The notes beneath the pieces were generated by a model. That model was given only the letters and a program-made list of their open reading frames with translations, had not been told where the DNA came from and did not search any database. 61,794 nucleotides of DNA, from positions 1 through 61,794 of the forward strand of contig JALEMG010000027.1 in the NCBI GenBank assembly GCA_022768375.1. Direction: 5' to 3'. A program made the position numbers and the translations under genes. Positions 25,747 to 34,217 of this stretch are shown here, piece by piece (the first letter of the stretch is position 1; each line of letters begins with the position of its first letter). This stretch comes from Lentisphaeria bacterium. Lineage in GTDB: Bacteria; Verrucomicrobiota; Lentisphaeria; Victivallales; Victivallaceae.

Positions 25747-26618
25747 GACGTCTGCTGTACTTCGCCCTGATGCTGATCGGAACGACCGGATGCGAACGGT
25801 TGATCTCGGAGCGTTTGGAGGCGCTGGATATGGAACCGACGGAACTCTCCGAGTGGAAACTTGCGCTGACCTCCCCCGCCAACCGGGTGGTCCTGCTCCG
25901 GGACAGCGCCGTCGCCGTGGTCAACGGCATTCCGGTGGAACTGCCCGGCCCCGCCGTCCGCGCCCCCCGAACGCGCTGGGATCTTCCGGAAACCGCCGTT
26001 CGCCGCGTACTCCTGCCGGTACTGGACTCCTCGCCCCGTCCGGTCCGCACCATCCTCGTCGACCCCGGCCACGGCGGACACGACCGGGGCACCGCCGCCG
26101 CGTCCGGGGATACGGAAAAGGACCTCAATCTGGCGCTGGCGCTCCGCCTCGCCGACGCTCTGCGCGAAGTCGGATTCACCGTCCGCCTCACCCGGGAAAC
26201 GGATCGCTTCCTGACGCTGGACCGCCGGGCGGAACTGGCCGGAGAACCGGGAACCGATCTGCTCATTTCCGTCCATCACAACGCTTCCGCGGCCAACCCG
26301 GATGCCGCGGGCATGGAGACATTCGCATTGCGGGAGGAGGATCCGGCGGAATCCGCCCGCGCCCGCGCCGCCCTCCGTCTTGCCTATCTCATTCAGCGGG
26401 AACAATCCGGGGTGAACCGCGCCCCCGGGCGCGGCGTGAAAACCGCCCGGTTCAAAGTCCTGCGTCTGGCGCCCGTCCCCGCCGTCCTCGTGGAAGCCGG
26501 GTTTCTCACCAATCCCGCCGAAGCCGCCCGCTGCGCCGACCCGGAACACCGGACGCAACTGGCCCGCGCCATCGCCCGGGCCGTGCTGGAATGGAGCGGC
26601 GGCAACTCCCTCCGGTAA
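25743..26618 (+). CDS. N-acetylmuramoyl-L-alanine amidase (Amidase_3)
   Basis: This 291-aa zinc amidase cleaves the amide between MurNAc and the peptide stem. The N-terminal hydrophobic segment (MRRLLYFALMLIGTTGC) could be a lipoprotein signal, although the residue at -3 of the Cys is Thr, a weak lipobox. The Amidase_3 domain shows the Zn ligands in DPGHGGHDRG, Glu in the EKDLNLALA strand, the His in SVHHNA, and the catalytic Glu in LVEAGFLTN. Translation is coupled to the glycosylase by ATGA. The pairing with a repair enzyme looks incidental. Confidence 0.85.
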   Translation: MRRLLYFALMLIGTTGCERLISERLEALDMEPTELSEWKLALTSPANRVVLLRDSAVAVVNGIPVELPGPAVRAPRTRWDLPETAVRRVLLPVLDSSPRPVRTILVDPGHGGHDRGTAAASGDTEKDLNLALALRLADALREVGFTVRLTRETDRFLTLDRRAELAGEPGTDLLISVHHNASAANPDAAGMETFALREEDPAESARARAALRLAYLIQREQSGVNRAPGRGVKTARFKVLRLAPVPAVLVEAGFLTNPAEAARCADPEHRTQLARAIARAVLEWSGGNSLR

Positions 26619-26693
26619 CACGAACGACGGCCGGACCCCGTCCCCCGAAAGGAAGGCGTCCGGCCGGGCTCCCGGGCGAACCGGCGACGGCGG

Positions 26694-27875
26694 TCAGAGT
26701 TCCACCTTGAGATTTTCGGCCATGCGTTTGACTTTGGCCAGCGCCTTTTCGACACTCTCGTCGCGGGCGAGGAGCACGCCGAGACGCCGGTGGCCGCGCA
26801 GTTCCTTCTTGCCGAAAATGCGGATGTTGGTGTCCGGCTCCGCCAGGACCGCTTCCAGATTGCCGAACGCCGCCGCGTCGGAGTTGCCCGCCACCTTGAT
26901 CGCTTTGCTGGCGCTGGGGCCGAGGAAGCGGATCTCGGGAATGGGCAGTCCGAGGATGGCCCGGGCGTGCAGATCGAACTCCGACAGGTCCTGCGAAATC
27001 ATCGTCACCATGCCGGTGTCGTGCGGACGGGGACTGACCTCGCTGAAAATGACTTCATCGCCCTTGATGAAAAGTTCCACGCCGAAAATCCCCCTGCCGC
27101 CCAGCGCACCGGTGATTTTTCCGGCGATATCCCGCGCTTTGGCGATCGCCTGCGGCGTCATGGGCTGGGGCTGCCACGACTCCTGATAGTCCCCGTCCAC
27201 CTGATGGTGGCCGACGGGCTGGAGAAAACTGGTGCCGCCGACGTGCCGGACCGTGAGCAGCGTGATCTCAAAGTCGAAGTCGATGAAGCCCTCCACGATG
27301 ACCTTGCCCGCTCCGGCGCGGCCGCCCTGCTGGGATTCCGCCCACGCCGCGTCGATCTGATCGGCGGTCCGAATGGTGCTCTGACCGTGACCGGAACTGC
27401 TCATCACCGGCTTGACCACGCAGGGCAGACCGATCTCCCGAACGGCGGCGTCGAACTCCTCCCGGGTGGAGGCGAACCGGTACGGCGACGTCGGCAGTCC
27501 CAGTTCCTCGGCGGCCAGTTTCCGAATGCCTTCCCGGTTCATGGTCAGCCACGTCGCCCGGGCGGTGGGGATCACGGTGAAGCCTTCGCTCTCCAGTTTC
27601 AGCAGTTCCGGCGTGGCGATGGCCTCGACCTCCGGGACGATGTAGTCCGGCCGCTCGGCCTCGATGATCCGGCGCAGCGCCGCACCGTCCAGCATGTTGA
27701 CCGTATAAGACCGGTGCGCGACCTGCATGGCGGGAGCGTTTTCATAACGGTCCACCGCCACGACCTCCACGCCCAGCCGCTGCATGGCGATGGTCACTTC
27801 CTTGCCCAGTTCCCCGGAACCGCACAACAGAACTTTCGTGGCGCTTGCGGTCAGCGCCGTACCCAGACGAGCCAT
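26694..27875 (-). CDS. purT: Formate-dependent phosphoribosylglycinamide formyltransferase (GAR transformylase 2)
   Basis: This 393-aa ATP-grasp enzyme of purine synthesis uses formate and ATP instead of formyl-THF. Motifs are the N-terminal Rossmann-like [12 protein letters not shown], the early motif [31 protein letters not shown] for ATP binding, [10 protein letters not shown], and the metal-binding [13 protein letters not shown]. It is the last gene of a minus-strand group (zinc ribbon, hpt, LOG, purT), 33 bp after the LOG gene. The group unites purine salvage and synthesis functions. Confidence 0.93.
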   Translation of the reverse strand: MARLGTALTASATKVLLCGSGELGKEVTIAMQRLGVEVVAVDRYENAPAMQVAHRSYTVNMLDGAALRRIIEAERPDYIVPEVEAIATPELLKLESEGFTVIPTARATWLTMNREGIRKLAAEELGLPTSPYRFASTREEFDAAVREIGLPCVVKPVMSSSGHGQSTIRTADQIDAAWAESQQGGRAGAGKVIVEGFIDFDFEITLLTVRHVGGTSFLQPVGHHQVDGDYQESWQPQPMTPQAIAKARDIAGKITGALGGRGIFGVELFIKGDEVIFSEVSPRPHDTGMVTMISQDLSEFDLHARAILGLPIPEIRFLGPSASKAIKVAGNSDAAAFGNLEAVLAEPDTNIRIFGKKELRGHRRLGVLLARDESVEKALAKVKRMAENLKVEL

Positions 27876-27908
27876 AAGATCCCTTTTTCCTTCCTCTTGT
27901 TTCGGAAC

Positions 27909-28604
27909 TTATTCGATCACCGTGCCCCGCTTGCCGTAGCGGTGACACTCCTTGAGATACTCCACCGCCTCCTCCGCGGTATCCACGACCTGAATGAGTT
28001 TCAGGTCCTCCGGCGAAATCATGCCCTCGCCCAGCAGCGTATGCTTGAACCAGCGGACCAGACCGCTCCAGAACTTCTGATTGACGAAAATGATCGGGAC
28101 GAGGTTGATTTTGGCGGTCTGCGCCATGGTCAGCACCTCGGACAATTCGTCCAGCGTGCCGAACCCGCCGGGAAAAACGATGAACGCGGTGGCGTATTTG
28201 AGAAAACAGACCTTGCGCACGAAAAAGTAGTTGAACGTCAGCGAAACGGTCTGATACGCGTTGGGATTCTGCTCCTGAGGCAGTTCGATGTTGAACCCGA
28301 TGGAACGGCCGCCGTTCTCGTACGCGCCCCGGGCCGCGGCTTCCATGATCCCCGGACCGCCGCCGGTGATCACCCCGTAGCCGGACGCGACCAGCCGCCG
28401 CCCCGTTTCCCGGGCGCTGGCATAGTCCGCGTCACCCTCCCGGGTCCGGGCCGAACCGAAAACCGAGACCAGCATCCTCGGCTGGGAACGCATGACCTCG
28501 AAGGAATTCACGATCTCCGCCATGATCCGCATCACCCGCCACGAATCCATGGGCATGAAGTTGGGATTGGCGGCGCCGGCACAGTCCGATAAGTCCATCG
28601 TCAT
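27909..28604 (-). CDS. LOG family protein (Rossmann-fold nucleotide phosphoribohydrolase type)
   Basis: This 231-aa protein has the LOG signatures GGGPGIMEAAARGAYENGG and PGGFGTLDELSEVLT. LOG enzymes release bases from nucleoside 5'-monophosphates. The bacterial substrates are often AMP-like, and the cytokinin function of plant homologues need not apply. It sits between hpt and purT, consistent with nucleotide turnover. The 100 bp between it and hpt contain AGGAG before its start and no other gene. Confidence 0.85.
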   Translation of the reverse strand: MTMDLSDCAGAANPNFMPMDSWRVMRIMAEIVNSFEVMRSQPRMLVSVFGSARTREGDADYASARETGRRLVASGYGVITGGGPGIMEAAARGAYENGGRSIGFNIELPQEQNPNAYQTVSLTFNYFFVRKVCFLKYATAFIVFPGGFGTLDELSEVLTMAQTAKINLVPIIFVNQKFWSGLVRWFKHTLLGEGMISPEDLKLIQVVDTAEEAVEYLKECHRYGKRGTVIE

Positions 28605-28704
28605 TCTTCAAGCGACTCCTTCCGTCAAAATTTTCACCACTCGGGACAATGCGTTTCCCCCCTTCCGGCCCGATGCATTCCCGGGAAAGGCGGGATTTTT
28701 CGTT

Positions 28705-29199
28705 TCATACCATGCCGACGAACGGCAGATTGCGGTACTCCTCGCAAAAATCCATCCCGTATCCCACCAGATACCGGTCCGGAGCGGTAAACCCCGCCCA
28801 CTCCGGCCGGGATTTCCGACCGGGGACCTGTTTGTCGATCAGCACCGCGCACCGCACGCCGAGGGCGCCCCGCTCCAGCAGGTACTTCCGGCAGAACTCC
28901 ACGGTATTGCCGCTGTCGAACACGTCGTCGGCCAGCAGGATCTCCCGCCCCCGCGGGTCCAGTTTCGGCTCCGTCTCCATCCTTACCGCGCCCCGGGCAT
29001 CGGCGATATAACTGGCCGTCCGCATGGAATCGAACCAGAACGACTGACCGATCGCCCGGGCCAGGTCCGCGCCGAAAAACGCGCCGCCATTCATCAGCAC
29101 GATCAGCGTCAGCGGCTTCCCCGCGTAAAACGGCGCGATCTCCCGGCCCATTTCGGCGATCCGCCGGGCGATTTCCTTCTCCGAATACAATACTTCCAT
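28705..29199 (-). CDS. hpt: Hypoxanthine-guanine phosphoribosyltransferase
   Basis: This 164-aa purine salvage enzyme joins hypoxanthine or guanine to PRPP. The PRPP-binding motif reads ILLADDVFDSGNTVEF; the usual first acidic residue (E/V-D) is Ala-Asp here, a mild deviation. Other conserved parts are LIVLMNGGAFFGADLARAI, the lysine in LIDKQVPGRK and YLVGYGMDF. It lies 4 bp after the zinc-ribbon gene and upstream of the LOG gene. Confidence 0.9.
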   Translation of the reverse strand: MEVLYSEKEIARRIAEMGREIAPFYAGKPLTLIVLMNGGAFFGADLARAIGQSFWFDSMRTASYIADARGAVRMETEPKLDPRGREILLADDVFDSGNTVEFCRKYLLERGALGVRCAVLIDKQVPGRKSRPEWAGFTAPDRYLVGYGMDFCEEYRNLPFVGMV

Positions 29200-29203
29200 A
29201 CCT

Positions 29204-29419
29204 CTATCTCGGAAATTGCTGGCAACTGTGGATCATCCAGCGTTGCAGCACCGGACGGAGGACGAAATCCTCCAGTTGCGGCCCGTCCGGGAACAGATGA
29301 TTGCAGTACGGACACCGGGGATACATCTCCAAGTCCGCCGGTGTGACGCTCTCGCCGCACTCCGGACAAAATCTGCCGTCGATCAGGAACGGCGCTTCAT
29401 TCTGATTGCTGTTTTCCAT
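29204..29419 (-). CDS. Small zinc-ribbon protein, 71 aa
   Basis: This 71-residue protein carries two Cys pairs, FCPECGE and RCPYCNH, spaced as in a C4 zinc ribbon, followed by a helical tail ending QQFPR. The ATG at 29419 is preceded by GGAGAG. It is the first gene of the zinc ribbon-hpt-LOG-purT group and is driven by a well-formed promoter. I do not recognise a named family. Its position suggests a co-transcribed accessory or regulatory role. Confidence 0.65.
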   Translation of the reverse strand: MENSNQNEAPFLIDGRFCPECGESVTPADLEMYPRCPYCNHLFPDGPQLEDFVLRPVLQRWMIHSCQQFPR

Positions 29420-29440
29420 ATTTCTCTCCGCCGGGGCGGA

Positions 29441-29469
29441 TTGAAAAATCCCGCTTCCCGCGTTATGTT
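29441..29469 (+). promoter_or_regulatory. Sigma-70-type promoter of lpxB
   Basis: TTGAAA (29441-29446), 17-bp spacer, TATGTT (29464-29469). lpxB starts 54 bp downstream. Confidence 0.75.
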
Positions 29470-29484
29470 ATGTTCCGTTTCTAT

Positions 29485-29513
29485 AAGATAATGCATTGGC
29501 CCGGTAAAATCAA
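29485..29513 (-). promoter_or_regulatory. Sigma-70-type promoter of the zinc ribbon-hpt-LOG-purT group
   Basis: Minus strand: TTGATT (29513-29508), 17-bp spacer, TATCTT (29490-29485). The two divergent promoters face each other across 15 bp, so each start region lies inside the other's transcribed leader. Confidence 0.75.
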
Positions 29514-29523
29514 GGACGATGAA

Positions 29524-30672
29524 ATGAAAAAAATCTGGATCGTGGCCGGGGAAACCTCCGGTGACATGTACGGCGCAGAACTGGCCGCGGAACTCCGGCG
29601 CCTCGCGGCGGAACGGGGCGAACCCGTGGAACTCTCCGGCATGGGCGGCGCGGCGATGATCGCCGCCGGAGTGCCGGTGAAAGTCGATTCCACGGAACTC
29701 GGGGTGATGGGCGCGTTTGAAGTGCTGAAACTCATTTTCACCTTCATCCGCATCTTCCGACAACTGGTACGCGCCGCCAAAGCCGAACGTCCCGACGCGG
29801 TGGTGCTGATCGACTACCCCGGGTTCAACCTCCGCTTCGCCCGGGCGATGCACCGCGCGGGCATCCCCGTTTACTGGTACATCAGCCCGCAGGTCTGGGT
29901 CTGGAACAAGCGGCGGCTGCCGATTCTGGCGCGGGTCTGCACCAAAATGCTGGTGATCTTTCCCTTTGAAGTCGACGTCTACGCCGGGACCGGACTGCGG
30001 ACGGAATTCGTGGGACACCCGCTGACCGACCTGATCGCCGGACGCCGGGACCCGGCGATCACGCGGGACGGCAATACGTTTCTGCTGCTTCCCGGCAGCC
30101 GCAGGCACGAGGTCGAGAGGCTTCTGCCGCCCATGCTGGAAACGATCCGCCAACTCCGCCGCCGCCACGGGGAACTGCGCTTCCATCTGGCCGCGCCCCG
30201 GGAAAAAATCGCCGCCCTATGCCGGGAGATCATCGCCGCACGCCGACGCAAACACCCCGATCTGCCCGAGATCGAACTCAGCGTCGGCGACACCGGATAC
30301 TGGCAGCAGCGCGCCGGGACCGGGCTGGCGGCCAGCGGTACCGTCACGGTGGAGTGCGCGCTCGCCGGACTGCCGCTGGTGGTGGGCTACAAACTCAATT
30401 ACTTCACGCTCGCGCTGGCCGGTCTTTTCGTCAAATTGTACCGGGGCTTTTTCACGATGGTCAACATCATCGCCGGCCGGGAGATATATCAGGAATTCCT
30501 CCAGTGGCGCTTCCGCCCCCGGAAACTGCTGCCGGCGGTGGAGGCGATCCTGCCCGGCGGCCGCCGCCGGGAGGAGGTGGAAGCGGGCATGAGGGAAGTC
30601 GCCGCGCTGCTGAAAACCGATTCCGGCGAGTCCGCCATCCGCCGGACCGCCCGGGCCGTTTGGGAGCCGTAA
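29524..30672 (+). CDS. lpxB: Lipid-A-disaccharide synthase
   Basis: This 382-aa GT19 glycosyltransferase joins lipid X and UDP-2,3-diacylglucosamine to give the lipid A disaccharide at the inner membrane. Recognised segments are IWIVAGETSGDMYGAEL, VLIDYPGFNLRFAR, YYISPQVWVWNKRR-like (YWYISPQVWVWNKRR), PFEVDVYAG, FVGHPL, LLLPGSRRHEVERL, and the sugar-nucleotide region ASGTVTVECAL. The start at 29524 (MKKIWIVAGE) is preceded by AAGGA; an upstream in-frame ATG at 29470 overlaps the promoter. Its presence shows an LPS-bearing outer membrane. Confidence 0.93.
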   Translation: MKKIWIVAGETSGDMYGAELAAELRRLAAERGEPVELSGMGGAAMIAAGVPVKVDSTELGVMGAFEVLKLIFTFIRIFRQLVRAAKAERPDAVVLIDYPGFNLRFARAMHRAGIPVYWYISPQVWVWNKRRLPILARVCTKMLVIFPFEVDVYAGTGLRTEFVGHPLTDLIAGRRDPAITRDGNTFLLLPGSRRHEVERLLPPMLETIRQLRRRHGELRFHLAAPREKIAALCREIIAARRRKHPDLPEIELSVGDTGYWQQRAGTGLAASGTVTVECALAGLPLVVGYKLNYFTLALAGLFVKLYRGFFTMVNIIAGREIYQEFLQWRFRPRKLLPAVEAILPGGRRREEVEAGMREVAALLKTDSGESAIRRTARAVWEP

Positions 30673-30764
30673 CGCGACACGTCCGCAACGCCGGGAAAAC
30701 CGAACGCGGACCCCTTTCCCGTTTTCGGGACCGGGGCCCGCGCCGGGGCCGAAGTCGGAAGAAA

Positions 30765-30983
30765 TCACTTCTTGCGGAATACGATCCGGCCCTTGGTCAG
30801 ATCGTAAGGGGACATCTCCATCGTCACGCTGTCCCCGGGCAGAATGCGGATGAAGTTCATCCGCATCTTGCCGGAAATGTGGGCATTCACCACATGGCCG
30901 CCCTGAATTTCCACCCGGAACATGGTGTTGGGAAGCAATTCCCGCACCACGCCCTCGACTTTGATCACATCATCTTTTGCCAC
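30765..30983 (-). CDS. infA: Translation initiation factor IF-1 (GTG start)
   Basis: This 72-aa OB-fold protein binds the 30S A site during initiation. The sequence (M)[19 protein letters not shown], followed by [20 protein letters not shown] and [20 protein letters not shown], matches IF-1 throughout. The start is GTG at 30983, preceded by GGAGATC; no ATG fits. Its first 19 bases overlap the 3' end of map, giving coupling. The order hisS-adk-map-infA recalls the end of the spc ribosomal operon (adk-map-infA) but without ribosomal genes. Confidence 0.93.
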   Translation of the reverse strand: MAKDDVIKVEGVVRELLPNTMFRVEIQGGHVVNAHISGKMRMNFIRILPGDSVTMEMSPYDLTKGRIVFRKK

Positions 30984-31738
30984 GTTAAGATCTCCGGTTC
31001 GTTTTCGGTTATCAGGATCATATGTTCGAAATGGGCGCTCCACGCTCCGTCGCGGGTCCGCACCGTCCAATGGTCTTTGCGGTCCAACCTCACCGCGTCC
31101 GTGCCCAGATTGAGCATGGGTTCAATGCAGATGACCATGCCCGGTTCCAGCCGGGGGCCTTTGCCCCAGCCGGTGTAATTGGGCACTTCCGGGGGTTCGT
31201 GAAGTTTGATGCCGCAGCCGTGTCCGACGTAGTCGCGGACGATGGCGAGACGGTGCTTCCGGGCGCATTTCTCCACGGCGGCGCTGATGTCCCGGATGTA
31301 CGCGCCGCACCGGGCGGCGGCGATCCCTTCCATCAGGGCCTCCCGCGTGCCCTCCAGCAGCCGCCGAATTTCGGCGGGCGGATTTTCCCTGAATCCCACC
31401 GTAACGGCGGTGTCGCCCAGCGCGCCGTCGATCTTCACGCCGAGGTCCATGCTGACGATGTCATCCTCGGTGATGAGTTGATCCGGCGAACCGATCCCGT
31501 GAATGACGGTGTCGTTCATGGAGATGCAGATGTTGCCGGGATAGCCGCAGTAGTTTTTGAAGGCGCTCTCGCCCCCGGTGCGGCCGATGAGTTCGCCGGC
31601 CAGCATGTCCAGATCAAAGGTGGTCATACCGGGATGGACCAGCCGGGCCAGTTCGTCCCGGACCTGCGCGGTGACCGCCGCGGCGCGGCGGATGCGGACG
31701 ATCTCCTCGGGAGTGTGAATGATCCGGGCCGGAGCCAT
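30965..31738 (-). CDS. map: Methionine aminopeptidase, type I
   Basis: This 257-aa enzyme removes N-terminal Met from nascent proteins. Metal ligands appear in [19 protein letters not shown] (two Asp), [17 protein letters not shown] (His), IEPMLNLG (Glu) and the final Glu in [11 protein letters not shown]. The start lies 7 bp from the adk stop, with GGAG inside the adk end. It overlaps infA by 19 bp. Confidence 0.94.
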   Translation of the reverse strand: MAPARIIHTPEEIVRIRRAAAVTAQVRDELARLVHPGMTTFDLDMLAGELIGRTGGESAFKNYCGYPGNICISMNDTVIHGIGSPDQLITEDDIVSMDLGVKIDGALGDTAVTVGFRENPPAEIRRLLEGTREALMEGIAAARCGAYIRDISAAVEKCARKHRLAIVRDYVGHGCGIKLHEPPEVPNYTGWGKGPRLEPGMVICIEPMLNLGTDAVRLDRKDHWTVRTRDGAWSAHFEHMILITENEPEILTWQKMM

Positions 31739-31744
31739 CTTGTC

Positions 31745-32395
31745 TTACTCCAGCACCGCGGCCAGTTCCGCGACGATCCCGTCCAACTCCGTGCTTTTGC
31801 AGGTATGGAGCAGTCCGAGTTTGTCGTAGTAGTCGATAAGCGGCTGGGTCTGTTTGTGAAAAACCGCCAGCCGGGATTTGGCCGTCTCCAGCGAATCGTC
31901 GGGACGCTGATAGAGTTCGGAACCGCACTTGTCGCAGATGCCGGCGACTTTGGGCGGCATGAAAATCTTGTTGTAAATGGCGTCGCAGCCCCGGCAGTTC
32001 ATCCGGGAAGTCAACCGCTTGAGGATCTCGTCGTCCGGCACGTTGAGATAGATCACTGCGTCGATCTTTTTGCCCATCCCGGCGAGAATGGAATTCAGCG
32101 TATCGGCCTGCGCGATGGTGCGGGGGAAGCCGTCGAGGATGAAGCCCTTTTCGCAATCGGGCTGTTTGAGCCTTTCGCCGACCATGCCGCAGACGAGGGC
32201 GTCGGGAACAAGGCCGCCGGCTTTCATGATGGCGCCGGCCTCCCGGCCCGCCGGAGAACCTTTGGCGACTTCGGCCCGGAGAATGTCGCCGGTGGAGATG
32301 TGGGCGACGCCGTACTTGGCGATCATCCGGTTGGAAACCGTACCCTTGCCCGCGCCGGGGCCGCCGAGGAAGATCAGATTTTTCCTGGTAAGCAT
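31745..32395 (-). CDS. adk: Adenylate kinase with four-Cys zinc LID
   Basis: This 216-aa enzyme interconverts ATP + AMP and 2 ADP. The P-loop is LGGPGAGKGTVSNRM, followed by STGDILRAEV and LDGFPRTIAQAD. The LID has Cys pairs NCRGCDAIYN and ICDKCGSEL, the zinc-binding form typical of many Gram-positive and thermophile enzymes. The start ATG 32395 has a perfect AGGAGG upstream; the longer frame from 32434 is not needed. It sits between hisS and map. Confidence 0.94.
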   Translation of the reverse strand: MLTRKNLIFLGGPGAGKGTVSNRMIAKYGVAHISTGDILRAEVAKGSPAGREAGAIMKAGGLVPDALVCGMVGERLKQPDCEKGFILDGFPRTIAQADTLNSILAGMGKKIDAVIYLNVPDDEILKRLTSRMNCRGCDAIYNKIFMPPKVAGICDKCGSELYQRPDDSLETAKSRLAVFHKQTQPLIDYYDKLGLLHTCKSTELDGIVAELAAVLE

Positions 32396-32405
32396 GATGT
32401 GCCTC

Positions 32406-33665
32406 CTATGCCATGCGTTGGGAAATTGCTTCAAACAGCCGGTCTTCCGGCACCTCGACCTGGGTGCCGTCGGCCATGTTCTTGAGAATGGCGACCCCGC
32501 GGGCCATTTCGCTGTCGCCGCGGATCAGCGCGCAGACGGCGCCGCAGCGGTTGGCCGAGCGCATCTGGGATTTGAAGGAACGCTCCTCCAGTTCCAGTTC
32601 CACCCGGATCCCGGCGGCGCGGAGCCGGTCGGCCAGCACCAGATTGGCCATCCGGGACGCCGCGTCCAGTCCGATGAGAAACGCTCCGGCGACGGCGACG
32701 GACGGCGCGGGAACGCCGAGCGCCTCGCGGACCATGAGCAGCCGTTCCACTCCGGCGGCGAATCCCACCCCCGGCAGGGGCTTCTTCTCGCCCGGCAGAA
32801 ACAATTCGTAACGGCCGCCGCCGGCAATGGCGATCTGTCCGCCGAGCCCGGGATGAGTGACTTCAAACACCGTATGCACGTAGTAGTCCAGCCCGCGCAC
32901 CAGCCGGGAATCGACCCGGAAGGGCACGCCGAGCCGAGTCAGCGCTTCCTGAACCGCGGCGAAATATTCCCGGGAAGCGGCGCTGAAGCACTGCGAATAA
33001 TCCGGTGCTTCGGTGATGATCCGCCCGCAGGCTTCCTGCTTGCAGTCCAGAATGCGCCAGATGTTCCGGTCCAGCCGGGTCCGGCAGTCCGGACACATGG
33101 CGTCGATGTGACCGGAGAAGTACTCCCGCAGCATCGCCTCGGCCGGAGGCCGGTCGTCCATCACGCCCCGGGTGTTGACGGTGAATACCGCCCCGGTGAT
33201 GCCGATGGCACGAAGATAGTTGTGAAGCATGGCGATGCATTCGGCGTCGATGAGAGGAGCGCAGCGGCCCACATTCTCCACGCCGATCTGATGAAACTGC
33301 CTCCGCCGTCCGGCGGAGGGCCGCTCGCCCCGGAACATCGGACCGTAGTAGAAGACCCGCTGTTCGCTGCCGTTGGCCACGTCGGTGTTGGTCAGCGCGC
33401 GCATTACGCCGGCGGTGCCCTCCGGACGGAGGGTCAGACTGCGGCCGCCCCGGTCCTCAAAGGTATACATCTCCTTCTGGACCACTTCGGTTTCGCCGCC
33501 CAGCCCGCGCTGGAAGACTTCGGTGTACTCGAACACCGGCGTCCGCAGTTCGCCGTAGCCGTAAGCGGAAAAAACCTTCGCGGCGGTATTTTCCAGAAAG
33601 CGCCAACTGCCCGCCTCCGCGGGAAAGATGTCCGCCGTGCCCGGCGGCGGGGAGAATGCTGCCAT
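32406..33665 (-). CDS. hisS: Histidyl-tRNA synthetase
   Basis: This 419-aa class II synthetase charges tRNA-His. Motif 1 region is FGYGELRTP-like (AYGYGELRTPVFEYTEVF). Motif 2 is YYGPMFRGERPSAGRRRQFHQIGVE. Histidine-specific signatures are VRGLDYYVHTVFEV and GGGRYELF, and motif 3 is GVGFAAGVERLLM. A C-terminal anticodon-binding domain follows. The ATG lacks a strong ribosome-binding site (GAGG at about -15). No clear promoter is visible between it and the HU terminator, so it may depend on read-through from HU. Confidence 0.93.
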   Translation of the reverse strand: MAAFSPPPGTADIFPAEAGSWRFLENTAAKVFSAYGYGELRTPVFEYTEVFQRGLGGETEVVQKEMYTFEDRGGRSLTLRPEGTAGVMRALTNTDVANGSEQRVFYYGPMFRGERPSAGRRRQFHQIGVENVGRCAPLIDAECIAMLHNYLRAIGITGAVFTVNTRGVMDDRPPAEAMLREYFSGHIDAMCPDCRTRLDRNIWRILDCKQEACGRIITEAPDYSQCFSAASREYFAAVQEALTRLGVPFRVDSRLVRGLDYYVHTVFEVTHPGLGGQIAIAGGGRYELFLPGEKKPLPGVGFAAGVERLLMVREALGVPAPSVAVAGAFLIGLDAASRMANLVLADRLRAAGIRVELELEERSFKSQMRSANRCGAVCALIRGDSEMARGVAILKNMADGTQVEVPEDRLFEAISQRMA

Positions 33666-33693
33666 GATCTATGAAACCTCGTCTGTTCTCGGG

Positions 33694-33737
33694 AAAAAAA
33701 GCAAAACGCCCGACGAAGCACTTGATTTCGTCAGGCG
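33694..33737 (-). terminator. Rho-independent terminator of the HU gene
   Basis: Minus strand: an 11-bp stem with one G-T pair (CGCCTGACGAA/TTCGTCGGGCG) and a 9-base loop, followed by TTTTGC and seven T. It lies between HU and hisS. Confidence 0.85.
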
Positions 33738-33774
33738 GGAATCCACAGCGGTCAGACCCACTTGCGGGGGTTGT

Positions 33775-34074
33775 TCACCGGAACTGGGCGGGGTCGAGTT
33801 TCTCGACCGCTTCCTTCAGTTCCTTGCCGGCACGGAACTTGATGACCGCGCGCTCGGGGATGATGACCTCGTTCTTGGTATCGCGGGGATTGCGTCCCTT
33901 GCGGCTCTTGCGGACCTTGATCTCGAAGACGCCGAAGTTGCGCAGTTCGATATCGTTGCCGGAGATCAGTTCCCCCGCGATGCTGTCCAGCGTACGCTGG
34001 ACGATATCGGCGACGTCGCTCTGAATAATTCCGGTTTCTTTGGCGATTTTGACTACCAGATCACGCTTGGTCAT
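33775..34074 (-). CDS. HU/IHF-family DNA-binding protein
   Basis: This 99-aa histone-like protein bends and compacts DNA as a dimer. It has the typical N-terminal helices (MTKRDLVVKIAKETGI), the beta-arm core IELRNFGVFEIKVRKSRKGR with NPRD at the tip, and VIKFRAGKELKEAV. The N-terminus MTKRDLV and the arm resemble both HU and IHF, so the subtype is left open. It is monocistronic between a good promoter and a terminator. Confidence 0.92.
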   Translation of the reverse strand: MTKRDLVVKIAKETGIIQSDVADIVQRTLDSIAGELISGNDIELRNFGVFEIKVRKSRKGRNPRDTKNEVIIPERAVIKFRAGKELKEAVEKLDPAQFR

Positions 34075-34144
34075 TTTTTCTTTTCCTTTTTCTGATATGG
34101 TTCCGATTTATGCTAAATGACTGTTTTTCAACTGACATCCGTAT

Positions 34145-34173
34145 AATATCGCACCGAAACGCGGTTTCGTCAA
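34145..34173 (-). promoter_or_regulatory. Sigma-70-type promoter of the HU gene
   Basis: Minus strand: TTGACG (34173-34168), 17-bp spacer ending TGC, GATATT (34150-34145). The leader is about 65 bases. Confidence 0.72.
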
Positions 34174-34217
34174 ATCAAAATTCGGGATTTTTCCGCTTTT
34201 TTGCGTTTCCCTCTCCG

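Noticed and set aside
31745-34074. hisS-adk-map-infA as part of a ribosomal protein operon
   Set aside because: No ribosomal protein or secY gene is adjacent; only the adk-map-infA order is retained.
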